Shown here in pieces: positions 53,307-62,205 of a stretch of DNA of 64,000 bases. Origin of the DNA: Poriferisodalis sp965116245 (GTDB lineage Bacteria; Actinomycetota; Acidimicrobiia; Acidimicrobiales; Poriferisodalaceae). The DNA lies in NCBI GenBank assembly GCA_965116245.1, contig OZ220497.1, positions 2,790,001-2,854,000 of the forward strand, written 5' to 3'. The notes under the pieces are model-generated. The model had not been told where the DNA came from. It made no database searches and saw only the letters and a program-made list of their open reading frames with translations. The translations under genes and the position numbers were made by a program. How positions within the stretch are numbered: the stretch's first letter is position 1; each line of letters starts with the position of its first letter.

Positions 53307-54104
53307 TCAGTCAATCATGTCGATGAAGAGTCTGTGAATGCGATCGTCAGCGGTCAACTCAGGATGAAAACTGGACACCAGAACTGAACCGGACCTGCAC
53401 AACACGGGAACCGGCGACACCGGCACCAGCGGCGCAGCGTCGTCGGTCACTGTCGCTGAACGCGCTGGCCTCGAGGTCACTGTCCCAGAGGTCACAGTCT
53501 CAGGGGTCACAGTCTCTGAGGCCACAGTCTCTGAGGCCACCGTCTCAGAGGCCCGTGTGGCCGGGTTCACGGCCGTAATGCCAAGGTCGTCAGGGCTCGC
53601 TGCTGCGGGACTGATCGTGGGTCGTACGGCTGCCAGCACTTCGACTTCGGCTCCGGCCCGCTCCACCCACGGCGCACGAATAAACACGGCATGGAACGGC
53701 GCATTGAAGCACTCTGTTGCGAGATCAGCTTCGAAGCTGGCTACTTGGCGGCCGAATGCGTTGCGGCGTACCGAGATGTCGATGGCGCCGAAGCATCGCT
53801 GATCGGATCTTCCATCAAGCACCTCTGCGGCCAGCAGGATCATGCCAGCGCAAGTACCGAATGCGGGCATGCCTGCAGCCAAGCGATCTGACAGCGCATC
53901 AAACAGTCCGCTGGTGCCAAGCAAGCGCGACATCGTGGTTGATTCGCCGCCCGGAAGCGTCACAGCATCAACACCATTGAGGTCCGCTGGCGTTCGGACT
54001 TCGACGGTCCTAGCGCCGATGTTTTGGAACGCTGCTACGTGTTCGCCGACCGCTCCTTGCAGCGCGACAACACCGATCAGCGGCCCAGCGGCACCTTCGG
54101 CCAC
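53307..54104 (-). CDS. pdxT: Pyridoxal 5'-phosphate synthase glutaminase subunit
   Basis: The product is 265 aa, about 70 longer than usual. The class I glutaminase motifs are LPGGESTTMSRLLG, the nucleophile loop AFGTCAGMILLA, and the His/Glu part SFHPELTADDRIHRLF. The extra residues form an insertion just before that last motif, made of ASETV-type pentapeptides from 15-bp repeats. It supplies ammonia to PdxS for de novo PLP synthesis. It follows pdxS by 22 bp. Confidence 0.94.
   Translation of the reverse strand: MAEGAAGPLIGVVALQGAVGEHVAAFQNIGARTVEVRTPADLNGVDAVTLPGGESTTMSRLLGTSGLFDALSDRLAAGMPAFGTCAGMILLAAEVLDGRSDQRCFGAIDISVRRNAFGRQVASFEADLATECFNAPFHAVFIRAPWVERAGAEVEVLAAVRPTISPAAASPDDLGITAVNPATRASETVASETVASETVTPETVTSGTVTSRPARSATVTDDAAPLVPVSPVPVLCRSGSVLVSSFHPELTADDRIHRLFIDMID
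53473..53547. repeat. 15-bp tandem repeat array inside pdxT
   Basis: Five 15-bp units (GAGGTCACAGTCTCA type), in frame, encoding the SETV/TETV run directly upstream of the catalytic His motif. Confidence 0.95.
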
Positions 54105-54126
54105 TCTTTGCGCGGTGTCCTCGCCG

Positions 54127-55071
54127 CTACCAGCCGCGATCGGCCAGCTTGGTCTGGAGCTGTTCCATCTCGAGACCAGCCATAGCGCTGCCCAAACCTC
54201 GACTGACTTTGGCTACCACGGACGGGTCTCGGTAGTGGGTTGTGGCTTCGACAATCGCTTCAGCCCTCGGCCCTGGGTCTTCACTCTTGAAGATGCCCGA
54301 TCCGACGAACACTGCTTCTGCGCCAAGTTGCATCACCAGCGAAGCGTCGGCGGGTGTAGCGATGCCGCCTGCACAAAACAGCGGTACAGGTAGACGGCCC
54401 GTCTGCGCGATTTCTTGCACCAAGCCCAACGGCGACTGAAGTTGCTTGGCCCAATCAAACAGTTCCGCGGAGTCTGCCTGAGTGATCTTGCGGATGTCGC
54501 CGGTGATGGACCGCAGATGGCGAACAGCTTCCACGATGTTGCCGGTGCCAGCTTCGCCTTTGGAACGAATCAGACATGCACCCTCAGAGACACGGCGTAG
54601 CGCTTCACCCAGGTTCGTTGCGCCACACACGAAGGGAACGGTGAAGGCCCACTTGTCAATGTGGTGTGCCTCATCGGCAGGGGTGAGCACCTCGGATTCG
54701 TCTATGTAGTCAACGTCTAGAGACTCCAGGACCTGAGCTTCGCCGAAGTGGCCTATCCGGGCCTTAGCCATGACCGGAATTGTCACTGCCGCTTGGATGC
54801 CCTCAATCATTGCCGGGTCGCTCATGCGGGCCACGCCACCGTCACGGCGAATATCGGCTGGCACGCGCTCCAGCGCCATAACCGCAACAGCCCCGGCGTC
54901 TTCGGCGATCTTGGCCTGTTCGGGGGTTACGACGTCCATGATGACGCCACCGCGGAGCATGTCGGCAAGCCCCCGCTTCACCCGAACGGTTCCGACCTGC
55001 GATTCTGATTGCTGTGCGTCGGTGGGTGCGGATCCACCAGTACCGCCAGTGCTCAAAGGGCCTGAATTCAT
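54127..55071 (-). CDS. pdxS: Pyridoxal 5'-phosphate synthase lyase subunit
   Basis: The product is 314 aa. After a short Ser/Gly-rich lead comes the TIM-barrel enzyme: KRGLADMLRGGVIMDVV, MALERVPADIRRDGGVARM, catalytic Lys in PVMAKARIGHF, and CGATNLGEALRRVSEGACLIRSKGE. It joins a pentose phosphate, a triose phosphate and ammonia to PLP with PdxT. Confidence 0.96.
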   Translation of the reverse strand: MNSGPLSTGGTGGSAPTDAQQSESQVGTVRVKRGLADMLRGGVIMDVVTPEQAKIAEDAGAVAVMALERVPADIRRDGGVARMSDPAMIEGIQAAVTIPVMAKARIGHFGEAQVLESLDVDYIDESEVLTPADEAHHIDKWAFTVPFVCGATNLGEALRRVSEGACLIRSKGEAGTGNIVEAVRHLRSITGDIRKITQADSAELFDWAKQLQSPLGLVQEIAQTGRLPVPLFCAGGIATPADASLVMQLGAEAVFVGSGIFKSEDPGPRAEAIVEATTHYRDPSVVAKVSRGLGSAMAGLEMEQLQTKLADRGW

Positions 55072-55202
55072 GCAATCAGTTTAGGGACCGGAGCGTTGGG
55101 ACAGGTCTCGCTAGATAGGTCCGGGTATTGCTGTGTCGGTACCGCACTACTGTCGGTAGTGCATTAATGTCAGTTTTGGATTACGACACTGCCTTGGGTG
55201 CA

Positions 55203-55280
55203 ACTCTGCTGTTCAGCGACTCTGCTGTTCAGCGACTCTGCTGTTCAGCGACTCTGCTGTTCAGCGACTCTGCGTTTCAG
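55203..55280. repeat. 16-bp tandem repeat between pdxS and the M48-like gene
   Basis: Nearly five copies of ACTCTGCTGTTCAGCG in the 210-bp intergenic space, four of them identical. The array ends 2 bp from the stop of the M48-like gene. Confidence 0.95.
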
Positions 55281-55281
55281 C

Positions 55282-56193
55282 TCAGAGTTCTTGTAGCACA
55301 GCAACTCGAGTCGCCAGATCGGATCTGTAATCAGGCAGAGTGTGCGCCTTTTCTTTCGTGGACATGTCCCCCGCAGCCTTGTCCGCCACTTTCGTCGCGT
55401 CGTTCAAGTCTGAGGCAGCCGCCCTAGGGTCGGCCAGCCACAGCGGCCACGTCACAGCGGAGGCTTTGACGCCAACGCCCGCTAAGGACACAGCCATCAG
55501 TGCTGCTGCGAGACCGGGCGGATAGCGGGTCAAACGCACGGCTTCGGCGTCGTCTTCAAAATCGTCACCGGTTGCCGCTTCACGTTCGGTGCGCGCCCGC
55601 AGCAGCGGCCACAGTGAGGGCCACAGCAGCGCTGGCAGTCCCACCGTGGTCACCGCTGTAGTCAGACTTGCAGTCCGCCCGTCGCGGATTTGCGCCAGTA
55701 ACCGAGCTACGACAGCTTCTAGTTCAATACGATTCAGGGCATCCAGCAAACCCTGCGTGACAACGATCGTGGACCGATCTGGTCGCCGGCCGAACACCGC
55801 AGCATTGGCCGCCTCGCCAGGTGCTACCGCGAGAGCTGGTGGCGAGACGCCCACGATCAGGCAGACACCTTCGACGAGGTTGGCGAGACGAGGCAAATTG
55901 TTGGCGCTGGCAGCTTCTACGCTGCGCCTCGCAGATGTGTTCATTCCCTCGCGGGGATGAAGCCCCCCGCGGGGACGAAGCAGCGCGCGTCGCAACAAGC
56001 GTTCGCCTACCGCCAATTCCAAAGCAGCTAGAACACAAGCTATGGCCACCGCTACCGGCAGCACCCACAAGCTGAGCCGAGTGAGCAGAACCAACAGCAC
56101 ACCGACGATCGCTGCCATGGTTATATGCACTGCCCAGAACTCAACCAGCAGCCGGTCGGCGCGGCTGCGATAAATGCTTGACAGCGAATCCAC
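55282..56193 (-). CDS. M48 (HtpX-like) membrane protein with a degenerate zinc site
   Basis: The product is 303 aa. Two or three membrane segments (about residues 22-65 and later ones) and the M48 body are visible: NLPRLANLVEGVCLIVGVSPP, NAAVFGRRPDRSTIVVTQGLLDAL, and ELEAVVARLLAQIRDG. In active M48 peptidases the last motif reads ELEAVLAHELAHI; here His, Glu and His are Arg, Leu and Gln. It is therefore a predicted non-catalytic relative. It sits between pdxS and pimA, where actinobacteria can carry a membrane protein gene. The pseudo-peptidase call is from motif alignment by eye. Confidence 0.72.
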   Translation of the reverse strand: MDSLSSIYRSRADRLLVEFWAVHITMAAIVGVLLVLLTRLSLWVLPVAVAIACVLAALELAVGERLLRRALLRPRGGLHPREGMNTSARRSVEAASANNLPRLANLVEGVCLIVGVSPPALAVAPGEAANAAVFGRRPDRSTIVVTQGLLDALNRIELEAVVARLLAQIRDGRTASLTTAVTTVGLPALLWPSLWPLLRARTEREAATGDDFEDDAEAVRLTRYPPGLAAALMAVSLAGVGVKASAVTWPLWLADPRAAASDLNDATKVADKAAGDMSTKEKAHTLPDYRSDLATRVAVLQEL

Positions 56194-56388
56194 GGCTAGC
56201 AGTCAACCGGCCATCGTCGCTGGCGACACCGTATACGCCGCAGGTCTGACGCGACAGATTGCAGTGTCTTCACGTCGTCTTCACGCGTCAGCGTCGGCAG
56301 GTTGGAGTATCTCTAGGTTGCATCATCGCAAGTTCGCGGCGTCGCTGGTTTGCAAAGTCTCAGTTCCGTGACTTCCGCCCCGTCAGCT

Positions 56389-57489
56389 TTAGGCCCTTGG
56401 CCTGGAGGCCCTTGAGCTGGTGCCTAGCGCGATAGCCCGCTCATACATGTCCACATAGTTGTCCGCCAGGCGGGCCATTGAGAACTGCTCGGCCCGCTCA
56501 CGACCCGCAGCAGCCAGTTCAGCAGCCCAGTCAGGACGACTAAGTACCTCCGTTAGCGCCGCCGCCAGCGCTGTCACGTCTTCAGGCGGCACCAGCACAG
56601 CCTCGTCACCGACGCTGGCAACGTTGCGGTAACCAGCCAGATTACTTGCAACAACCGGTGTGCGCGCCGCCATCGCCTCCAGCAGCACCACACCAAAACT
56701 CTCACCGCGCAGCGACGGTACGCAGACCACGTCGGCGCCTGCTAGGCGCGCCAGCTTTTCAGACTCATTGACACGCCCCAGCCATTCAATGCGAGTGTCT
56801 CGCTGGTACTTGCGTTGTAGTTCTTCCGTTTGGGGACCGCGCGACATCACCCACAGTCGAACGCCTTCTGGCAGAAGCGACATGGCTTCTAGCAAAATCG
56901 AGAGCCCCTTACGAGGCTCGTGACGGCCTATGTAGGCGATAGTCGGAGCTTCCCGGCGGGCAGGCTCCGCGTCGTCGAATTGGCCTAGCTCAACGCCGTT
57001 AAATACCAACTCGTATTCGCCACCTAGACCGTTCTCGGCCATCTGGGCGGCATCTTCAGATACGGCAGCTCGAATGTCTACCCGGGACGCCAGCCATCGG
57101 GTTCCAGGCACGAGGTATGCCCGGCTGCCTCCCGCCGCGTGCCAAGTTCCAACGATCGGCGCGCTGCGCAAGAATAGCGCCGTTTGTGTCGGACCTGGGC
57201 ACAGCGGTTCGTGCAGATGCAAGACGTCGAACTCTTCATCACGCAACGCCCGCACAGTACGCAGCGTGCATGCAAAGTCCGGAGCAATCGGTGCTACCGA
57301 CCCGTTAGCGAACGTGGGAATACTCGCACCGAGCGGTGTAACTGCAGTCTGCGGCGGCGCTCCGTCGCAGGGCGCTAGCACCCGTACCTCATGGCCGTTG
57401 GCGGCCAAAGCACTAGCCAAACCCAGCACCTGCACCTGCACCCCCCCGGCGCTGGTCAGGCTGTAAGGCGAAACGATGCCTATCTTCAC
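56389..57489 (-). CDS. pimA: Phosphatidylinositol mannosyltransferase, PimA-like GT4
   Basis: The product is 366 aa. The GT-B opening IGIVSPYSLTSAGGVQVQVLGLASAL, the IAYIGRHEPRKGLSILLEAM turn, and the nucleotide-sugar site PSLRGESFGVVLLEAMAARTPVVAS are typical of PimA. It transfers the first mannose to phosphatidylinositol at the inner membrane leaflet. It is usually in one operon with the PI-phosphate synthase and the PIM acyltransferase; here 3.6 kb of other genes separate it from them. Confidence 0.9.
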   Translation of the reverse strand: MKIGIVSPYSLTSAGGVQVQVLGLASALAANGHEVRVLAPCDGAPPQTAVTPLGASIPTFANGSVAPIAPDFACTLRTVRALRDEEFDVLHLHEPLCPGPTQTALFLRSAPIVGTWHAAGGSRAYLVPGTRWLASRVDIRAAVSEDAAQMAENGLGGEYELVFNGVELGQFDDAEPARREAPTIAYIGRHEPRKGLSILLEAMSLLPEGVRLWVMSRGPQTEELQRKYQRDTRIEWLGRVNESEKLARLAGADVVCVPSLRGESFGVVLLEAMAARTPVVASNLAGYRNVASVGDEAVLVPPEDVTALAAALTEVLSRPDWAAELAAAGRERAEQFSMARLADNYVDMYERAIALGTSSRASRPRA

Positions 57490-57731
57490 TGGGTCGTGCG
57501 CTTCACTTAGCCGAACCTCACTGTGTTGTTCCTCAATAGGTTGCTCGGGGCATAGGTTGCTTGGGGCATGCAGCCGGTGTAGGCATCCACAACTGGAGCG
57601 CGAGCGACGACCAAACGCGATTCTTGTCTTGAATGAAGCAGGTCAGCGCTAGTACAATACTGCCATATTATGGTTGGGGCCTACGAGTAAGGTCTGGGCA
57701 CCACCTCGTGCGCATCGATTCCGGGGGCCAG

Positions 57732-59765
57732 ATGTCTAACTCTATAGGAACGACCGTTGCCGAAGAACTATTACTTCTGTCGATGGATGAGGAATATGGC
57801 GAGGCATTGACCATCCCCGCTCGCAACTTGGGATACGCGTTGGCTGGTGCCGTGCTCATGGAGTTATCACTCCTAGAGAGGATTGACACTGGTACCGACA
57901 CGCTGAATGTCACCAACTCCGAACCGGTCGGCGATGACTTGCTTGACCCAGTGCTAGCGGACATCGTGGATACGTCAGGCGAACCGCGTACCCCAGAGTT
58001 TTGGGTTCGTCGGATAGCCAGCGGTTCGGAGGCGTTGAGGCAAAAGACGCTTGAGCGGCTAGCGGAACAGGGCGCAATAGAAGCCGATGACAGCGGACTG
58101 TTCTCACTATCACGCAAGACGCGCCACGCCCGCTACCACTCAGCACCTCAGAGCCAGCAAGATGTCGCAGATATACGTTTGCGCATAAGTCAGGTCATAT
58201 TCAGCGACGAGATCCCTGATATTCGCAGCATCGTATTGATTGGGTTGGCTAATGCTTGCGATATGTTCAAACATATGCTGTCGGAGACGGAATACGAAGC
58301 TGCCTCGGAACGAATAGAACTCATTTCTCGACTGGAACTCCTTAATCGGTCGGTAGTCGACGCTATCCAGAATCTAACCCTATCGGAATCACAGTTTCTT
58401 CGGCGAGAAATGCAAAAGAGCGGTGGCGGGTGGCCAACAGCATCCGGCCATTTACCGCTGCTGGGTCATGCACTCCAGTTCAGAAACGGACTGCAGAGTT
58501 TTCTCGTAAAACAGTACCAAGAACTGGGCCCGGTATTCGAAGTATCACTACCTAGACAAAAGCAGGTTATACTCGCTGGCCCAGAGGCAAATCAGTTTTA
58601 TCAAAGTGAAGGCAAAGACTATTTTCAGTCCAACCGTGCCATGTGGAGGGGTTTCACCGATCAGTATGGGGCTAGCAAGATGATCACAGCGCTTGATGGA
58701 GCCGACCATCTTCGCCTACGTAAAGAGCTTCGGAATAACTACTCCCGAAGGGTTATTCTGCATCATCTTCCCGAGGCCACGGCTGCAATTGATCGTGAGT
58801 TGGAAGAATTTTCGCTCAACCGTCCGTATGCTATCCACCGCCTAACGCAACGTGTCGTGATCCAACAGCTAGGAATACTCATGGCCGGAAACGCGGCCCA
58901 AGACTATGTTGAAGATATTAAGCAGTATGCGCGTTTGATAGATATGGTTTACTTGTTGCGTTTGTATCCAAAAATCACACGATATAAACCCAAGTATCGT
59001 AGAGCCGCTTCGCGAATGAGAAAACTCTTGGAAGATGTGATTATCACGCACGACACGGGTTTAAGCAAGGACGAAGATCCTGATCTTGTTGATACACTCC
59101 TTGAGCTACGGCGTACCTCTCCAGATTTTTTGACTGATACTGACCTGTTCATCAATATGTTGGGTCCATACATGGCTGGTATTGACACATCTTCAGGGTC
59201 CACGTCGTTCATGCTCTACACACTATTAAAGCAACCAGGGTTGTTGGAACAAGTTCGCGAAGAGGCTGATCGTGCTTTTCTTAGTGGCGCTCCTACCGCA
59301 GATGACTTACGCAACATGCCCACTACGCATGAAGTCATTATGGAAACACTTAGGCTGTATCCGATCGTGCCGGTACTCATTCGCACTGTCGCCAACTCGT
59401 TCAAGTTTGGGGAATACTGGATCCCTGCAGGTACAAACGTTTGGTTAGCGTCGACCGTGTCTCACCATCTACCAGAGGTGTATCCAGACCCGTATGTGTT
59501 TGATGTCGGCCGTTTTTCGCCCGAGCGACGGGAACATCGCCAGCCGGGAGCCTACGCACCATTTGGCTTGGGGATGCATAGCTGCTTGGGCCAGGGTGCA
59601 GCTCAGGCGCAAATGGCTTTGATTGTCGCTACTATCTTGCACCGAGCAGAGATTGCCTTAGATCCACCTGACTACGAACTGAAAGTGGACCATTGGCCGA
59701 TACCCCGGCCAAGTCTCGGATGCCGAATTCGCGTTTCAAAATGGCGTGATGAGCCAAGTGTCTAA
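57732..59765 (+). CDS. GPP34 (GOLPH3-like) domain fused to cytochrome P450
   Basis: From ATG at 57732 (GGGGG upstream) the product is 677 aa. Residues ~8-215 match the GPP34/GOLPH3 family: TVAEELLLLSMDEEYG, GYALAGAVLMELSLLERID, and IPDIRSIVLIGLANACDMF. Residues ~230-677 are a full P450: the I-helix AGIDTSSGS, the K-helix ETLRLYP and the heme loop FGLGMHSCLG with the Cys ligand. GOLPH3 proteins bind phosphoinositide lipids in eukaryotes; bacterial GPP34 proteins are poorly known. The fusion could bring a P450 to a phosphoinositide-rich membrane, which fits its place beside PIM genes (inference). It is on the opposite strand and less GC-rich than its neighbours. Confidence 0.87.
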   Translation: MSNSIGTTVAEELLLLSMDEEYGEALTIPARNLGYALAGAVLMELSLLERIDTGTDTLNVTNSEPVGDDLLDPVLADIVDTSGEPRTPEFWVRRIASGSEALRQKTLERLAEQGAIEADDSGLFSLSRKTRHARYHSAPQSQQDVADIRLRISQVIFSDEIPDIRSIVLIGLANACDMFKHMLSETEYEAASERIELISRLELLNRSVVDAIQNLTLSESQFLRREMQKSGGGWPTASGHLPLLGHALQFRNGLQSFLVKQYQELGPVFEVSLPRQKQVILAGPEANQFYQSEGKDYFQSNRAMWRGFTDQYGASKMITALDGADHLRLRKELRNNYSRRVILHHLPEATAAIDRELEEFSLNRPYAIHRLTQRVVIQQLGILMAGNAAQDYVEDIKQYARLIDMVYLLRLYPKITRYKPKYRRAASRMRKLLEDVIITHDTGLSKDEDPDLVDTLLELRRTSPDFLTDTDLFINMLGPYMAGIDTSSGSTSFMLYTLLKQPGLLEQVREEADRAFLSGAPTADDLRNMPTTHEVIMETLRLYPIVPVLIRTVANSFKFGEYWIPAGTNVWLASTVSHHLPEVYPDPYVFDVGRFSPERREHRQPGAYAPFGLGMHSCLGQGAAQAQMALIVATILHRAEIALDPPDYELKVDHWPIPRPSLGCRIRVSKWRDEPSV

Positions 59766-59879
59766 AGGATCACATTCTATAAGCCTACAAGACAACTGGG
59801 ACTTTAGCGTGTTATTGGCTCAAGTATTCCAATAGTCCAGCCATCTAAGTATTCCTATACCTAGAGGATCTATAATGCC

Positions 59880-61067
59880 ATGATTACCACCGAGCAAAAG
59901 GCCAAACCATCGCAACGATACTACGATCTTGATGCGCTGCGTGCGTTGGCGATGTTCTTAGGCATTGTTTTTCACAGCGCGCTTTTTGTGCTACCGGAAG
60001 AACTATCTCAATGGCCGATGTACGATGATAATGCCACTGGCGACCAGACTTACGGGATTGTCATTGACTTCGTCCATGGCTTTAGAATGCCATTGTTCTT
60101 TTTGATCAGCGGCTTTTTTAGCGCACTATTGTGGAAACGTCGGGGCCTGATGCCGCTGGGTAAACAACGGCTCCAACGCATCGGCATCCCGTTTCTGGCG
60201 GCATGTATCACTATATTGCCGATAAGCGTCGGTTTGTTGGCGATCATTGCTGATCGTGCGGACCCATACGATTTTTCGCTGTGGCTACTACCACTGGTTT
60301 GGTTAGCACATCTCGGCCATTTGTGGTTCCTCTGGTATCTATTGATGATCACGGGGTTGTTTATCGTTGCTGTCAAATACTGCAAGAAATTCTTGCACCC
60401 AGCTATGTGGTACTTGCTGGTTCCCATATCGTTCTTGGCAGCAATGGTCATGCGTGATCCGACTTATGGCCCAGATACTGCGGGCGGCCTGGTGCCCGAT
60501 GTGCCGATACTAGCCTATTACCTGTCGTTCTTCCTTACGGGAGTGTTCCTATACGACCGGAAGATTCCGGTGCGAAGATGGTGGAGCATGGCCTTGATAG
60601 CCGCTGTTCCCGTCTTTATATTCGGCTATCAGCTTGTACAGCAGTTCTTTGATGACAATAACATTAGTTTAGGTGATGCCCCCAAAGCTCTACTGTTGCG
60701 AGACTCGTTGACATTTTTCAGCGGATTGTTAGAAGTAACGTTTGCGTGGTTGATGTGTTTCGGAATGATGGGCCTGTTTCGTTGGATTCTCGCTCGTGAG
60801 AGCTACAAGTCTCAGTATTTCTCAGACTCCACGTATTGGATGTATTTGGTGCATGTGCCAATTGTGATTGCTGGTCAGTGGCTTGTGGTTGATTGGCCGA
60901 TCAGCCATCACTTAAAGTTCTTGCTCGTGTGCGGTGGAGTCACCGCGGTGGTGCTTGTGACCTATGAGTATTTTGTCCGCTACACATTCATAGGCCGAAC
61001 GCTGAACGGCCCCCGAACGCGTCCAGAAAAGGCACCGGTGGATCTAGCGCCGACACTCACACAGTAA
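59880..61067 (+). CDS. Acyltransferase-3 family membrane protein (OpgC/OafA-like)
   Basis: The product is 395 aa with about ten membrane segments. The N-terminal signature RYYDLDALRALAMFLGIVFHSALF with the conserved His, FRMPLFFLISGFFSALL, and the C-terminal YWMYLVHVPIVIAGQW are typical of acyltransferase-3 proteins that modify sugars or lipids. The start lies 114 bp after the P450 fusion on the same strand, so the two likely form a unit acting on one envelope lipid or glycan. Base composition is close to 50% GC by eye, well below the core genes. Confidence 0.85.
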   Translation: MITTEQKAKPSQRYYDLDALRALAMFLGIVFHSALFVLPEELSQWPMYDDNATGDQTYGIVIDFVHGFRMPLFFLISGFFSALLWKRRGLMPLGKQRLQRIGIPFLAACITILPISVGLLAIIADRADPYDFSLWLLPLVWLAHLGHLWFLWYLLMITGLFIVAVKYCKKFLHPAMWYLLVPISFLAAMVMRDPTYGPDTAGGLVPDVPILAYYLSFFLTGVFLYDRKIPVRRWWSMALIAAVPVFIFGYQLVQQFFDDNNISLGDAPKALLLRDSLTFFSGLLEVTFAWLMCFGMMGLFRWILARESYKSQYFSDSTYWMYLVHVPIVIAGQWLVVDWPISHHLKFLLVCGGVTAVVLVTYEYFVRYTFIGRTLNGPRTRPEKAPVDLAPTLTQ

Positions 61068-61113
61068 ACCGTGCAATGGAGACCGCGCTATATCCGCGCG
61101 CAGGCTATGAGCG

Positions 61114-62205
61114 TTAGTTGGACTCCACGCGTTTGATCCCAGTTTCTTCTGAGTGCCAGCTCAACTGCCGGTCCGATGGCCAGTTAGGGCCGAACAGATG
61201 CCACTGATGTGAATCCGCAGCAATCAGTGTCATCAGTTCGTCTGCCAGCCGCTGAGTGACCGCAGCGACGTCGTCACGCAAACGACCGCTTCGAGCAGTG
61301 TTAATTGGTGGCCGAACCATACCCAGATGCCTACCGCGGGGACGAAAGTAGACGGCAGTCGGCAGTAGCGCAGCGCCAGTTCTCAGTGCCAACATCGCAG
61401 GACCCGCTGGCAGCGTGGTGCGTTCGTCTCCGAAAGTCACCTCAACACCATCTGAGGTGAGGTCGCGGTCGCACAGCAAACACACAATCTCATTTCGTCG
61501 CAGCGCAGCAAGCACTTCGCGGCCCGCGTCACTGCCGAGCGGCACTACCCGCATACCCAAACGCTCGCGGAAGTCAGCAAACCAGGCAAACAACTCGGGC
61601 GGTTCAAGTGGCTCCACCACAACAGTGATGGGCAGCCGATTGAACGAGGCCATCCAGAAGCCAGCCCACTCCCAGCCTCCCAGGTGCGGGAGAGCCAAAA
61701 TGACGCCGTTTCCAGCATCAAGAGCTTCCTCAACGTGGTGATAAGCGGGAACTTCGATTCCACGATCCAGTGTGACTTCGTTCAGTGTCGGCAGGCGGAA
61801 CGACTCCAACCAATAGCGGGCGTAGGAACCAAACGCAGCCTCGGTGGCGCGCCGCAAATCGAGGTGTGCGTGCGTGTCCACTTCAGTATTGGCGGTTGAA
61901 CCTGCCAACAAATCCGCTGTCGAATCGTCCGTCGAAGCACGCTTCGCACACTTCAAGCCAGTGCTAACGCCCGCATGCGTGCCGCGGCTGGCGACCCAGC
62001 GATGCGCTCTGGCTTGATGCCGCCGCACCATCGCGGCTTTAGCGGGCATTGAACGGGCCAGCAACGGGCCCGCCAGAGCAGCCATACGCTCAATGAGCCA
62101 CAACGGCATCAGCCGTGCGACTGACGCACCCGCTTGGTACCCGGCCACCACTGCCTTATCCCGTGCCTGGCTCCGCCACCGCGCGCCGCGCGGAGTTGTG
62201 CTCAC
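61114..62205 (-). CDS. LpxL/HtrB-type acyltransferase, probable PIM acyltransferase
   Basis: The product is 363 aa. The catalytic His/acid motif is ALPHLGGWEWAG; other landmarks are YARYWLESFRLP, ITVVVEPLEPPELFAWFADFRERLGMRVVPLG, LLCDRDLTSDGVEVTFGDERTTLPAGPAMLAL. A Ser/Thr/Ala-rich insert lies near residues 70-115. Together with the next gene and pimA it fits the actinobacterial PatA, which acylates mannosylated phosphatidylinositol. It overlaps the CDP-alcohol transferase gene by 4 bp. A separate lipid role cannot be excluded. Confidence 0.85.
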   Translation of the reverse strand: MSTTPRGARWRSQARDKAVVAGYQAGASVARLMPLWLIERMAALAGPLLARSMPAKAAMVRRHQARAHRWVASRGTHAGVSTGLKCAKRASTDDSTADLLAGSTANTEVDTHAHLDLRRATEAAFGSYARYWLESFRLPTLNEVTLDRGIEVPAYHHVEEALDAGNGVILALPHLGGWEWAGFWMASFNRLPITVVVEPLEPPELFAWFADFRERLGMRVVPLGSDAGREVLAALRRNEIVCLLCDRDLTSDGVEVTFGDERTTLPAGPAMLALRTGAALLPTAVYFRPRGRHLGMVRPPINTARSGRLRDDVAAVTQRLADELMTLIAADSHQWHLFGPNWPSDRQLSWHSEETGIKRVESN

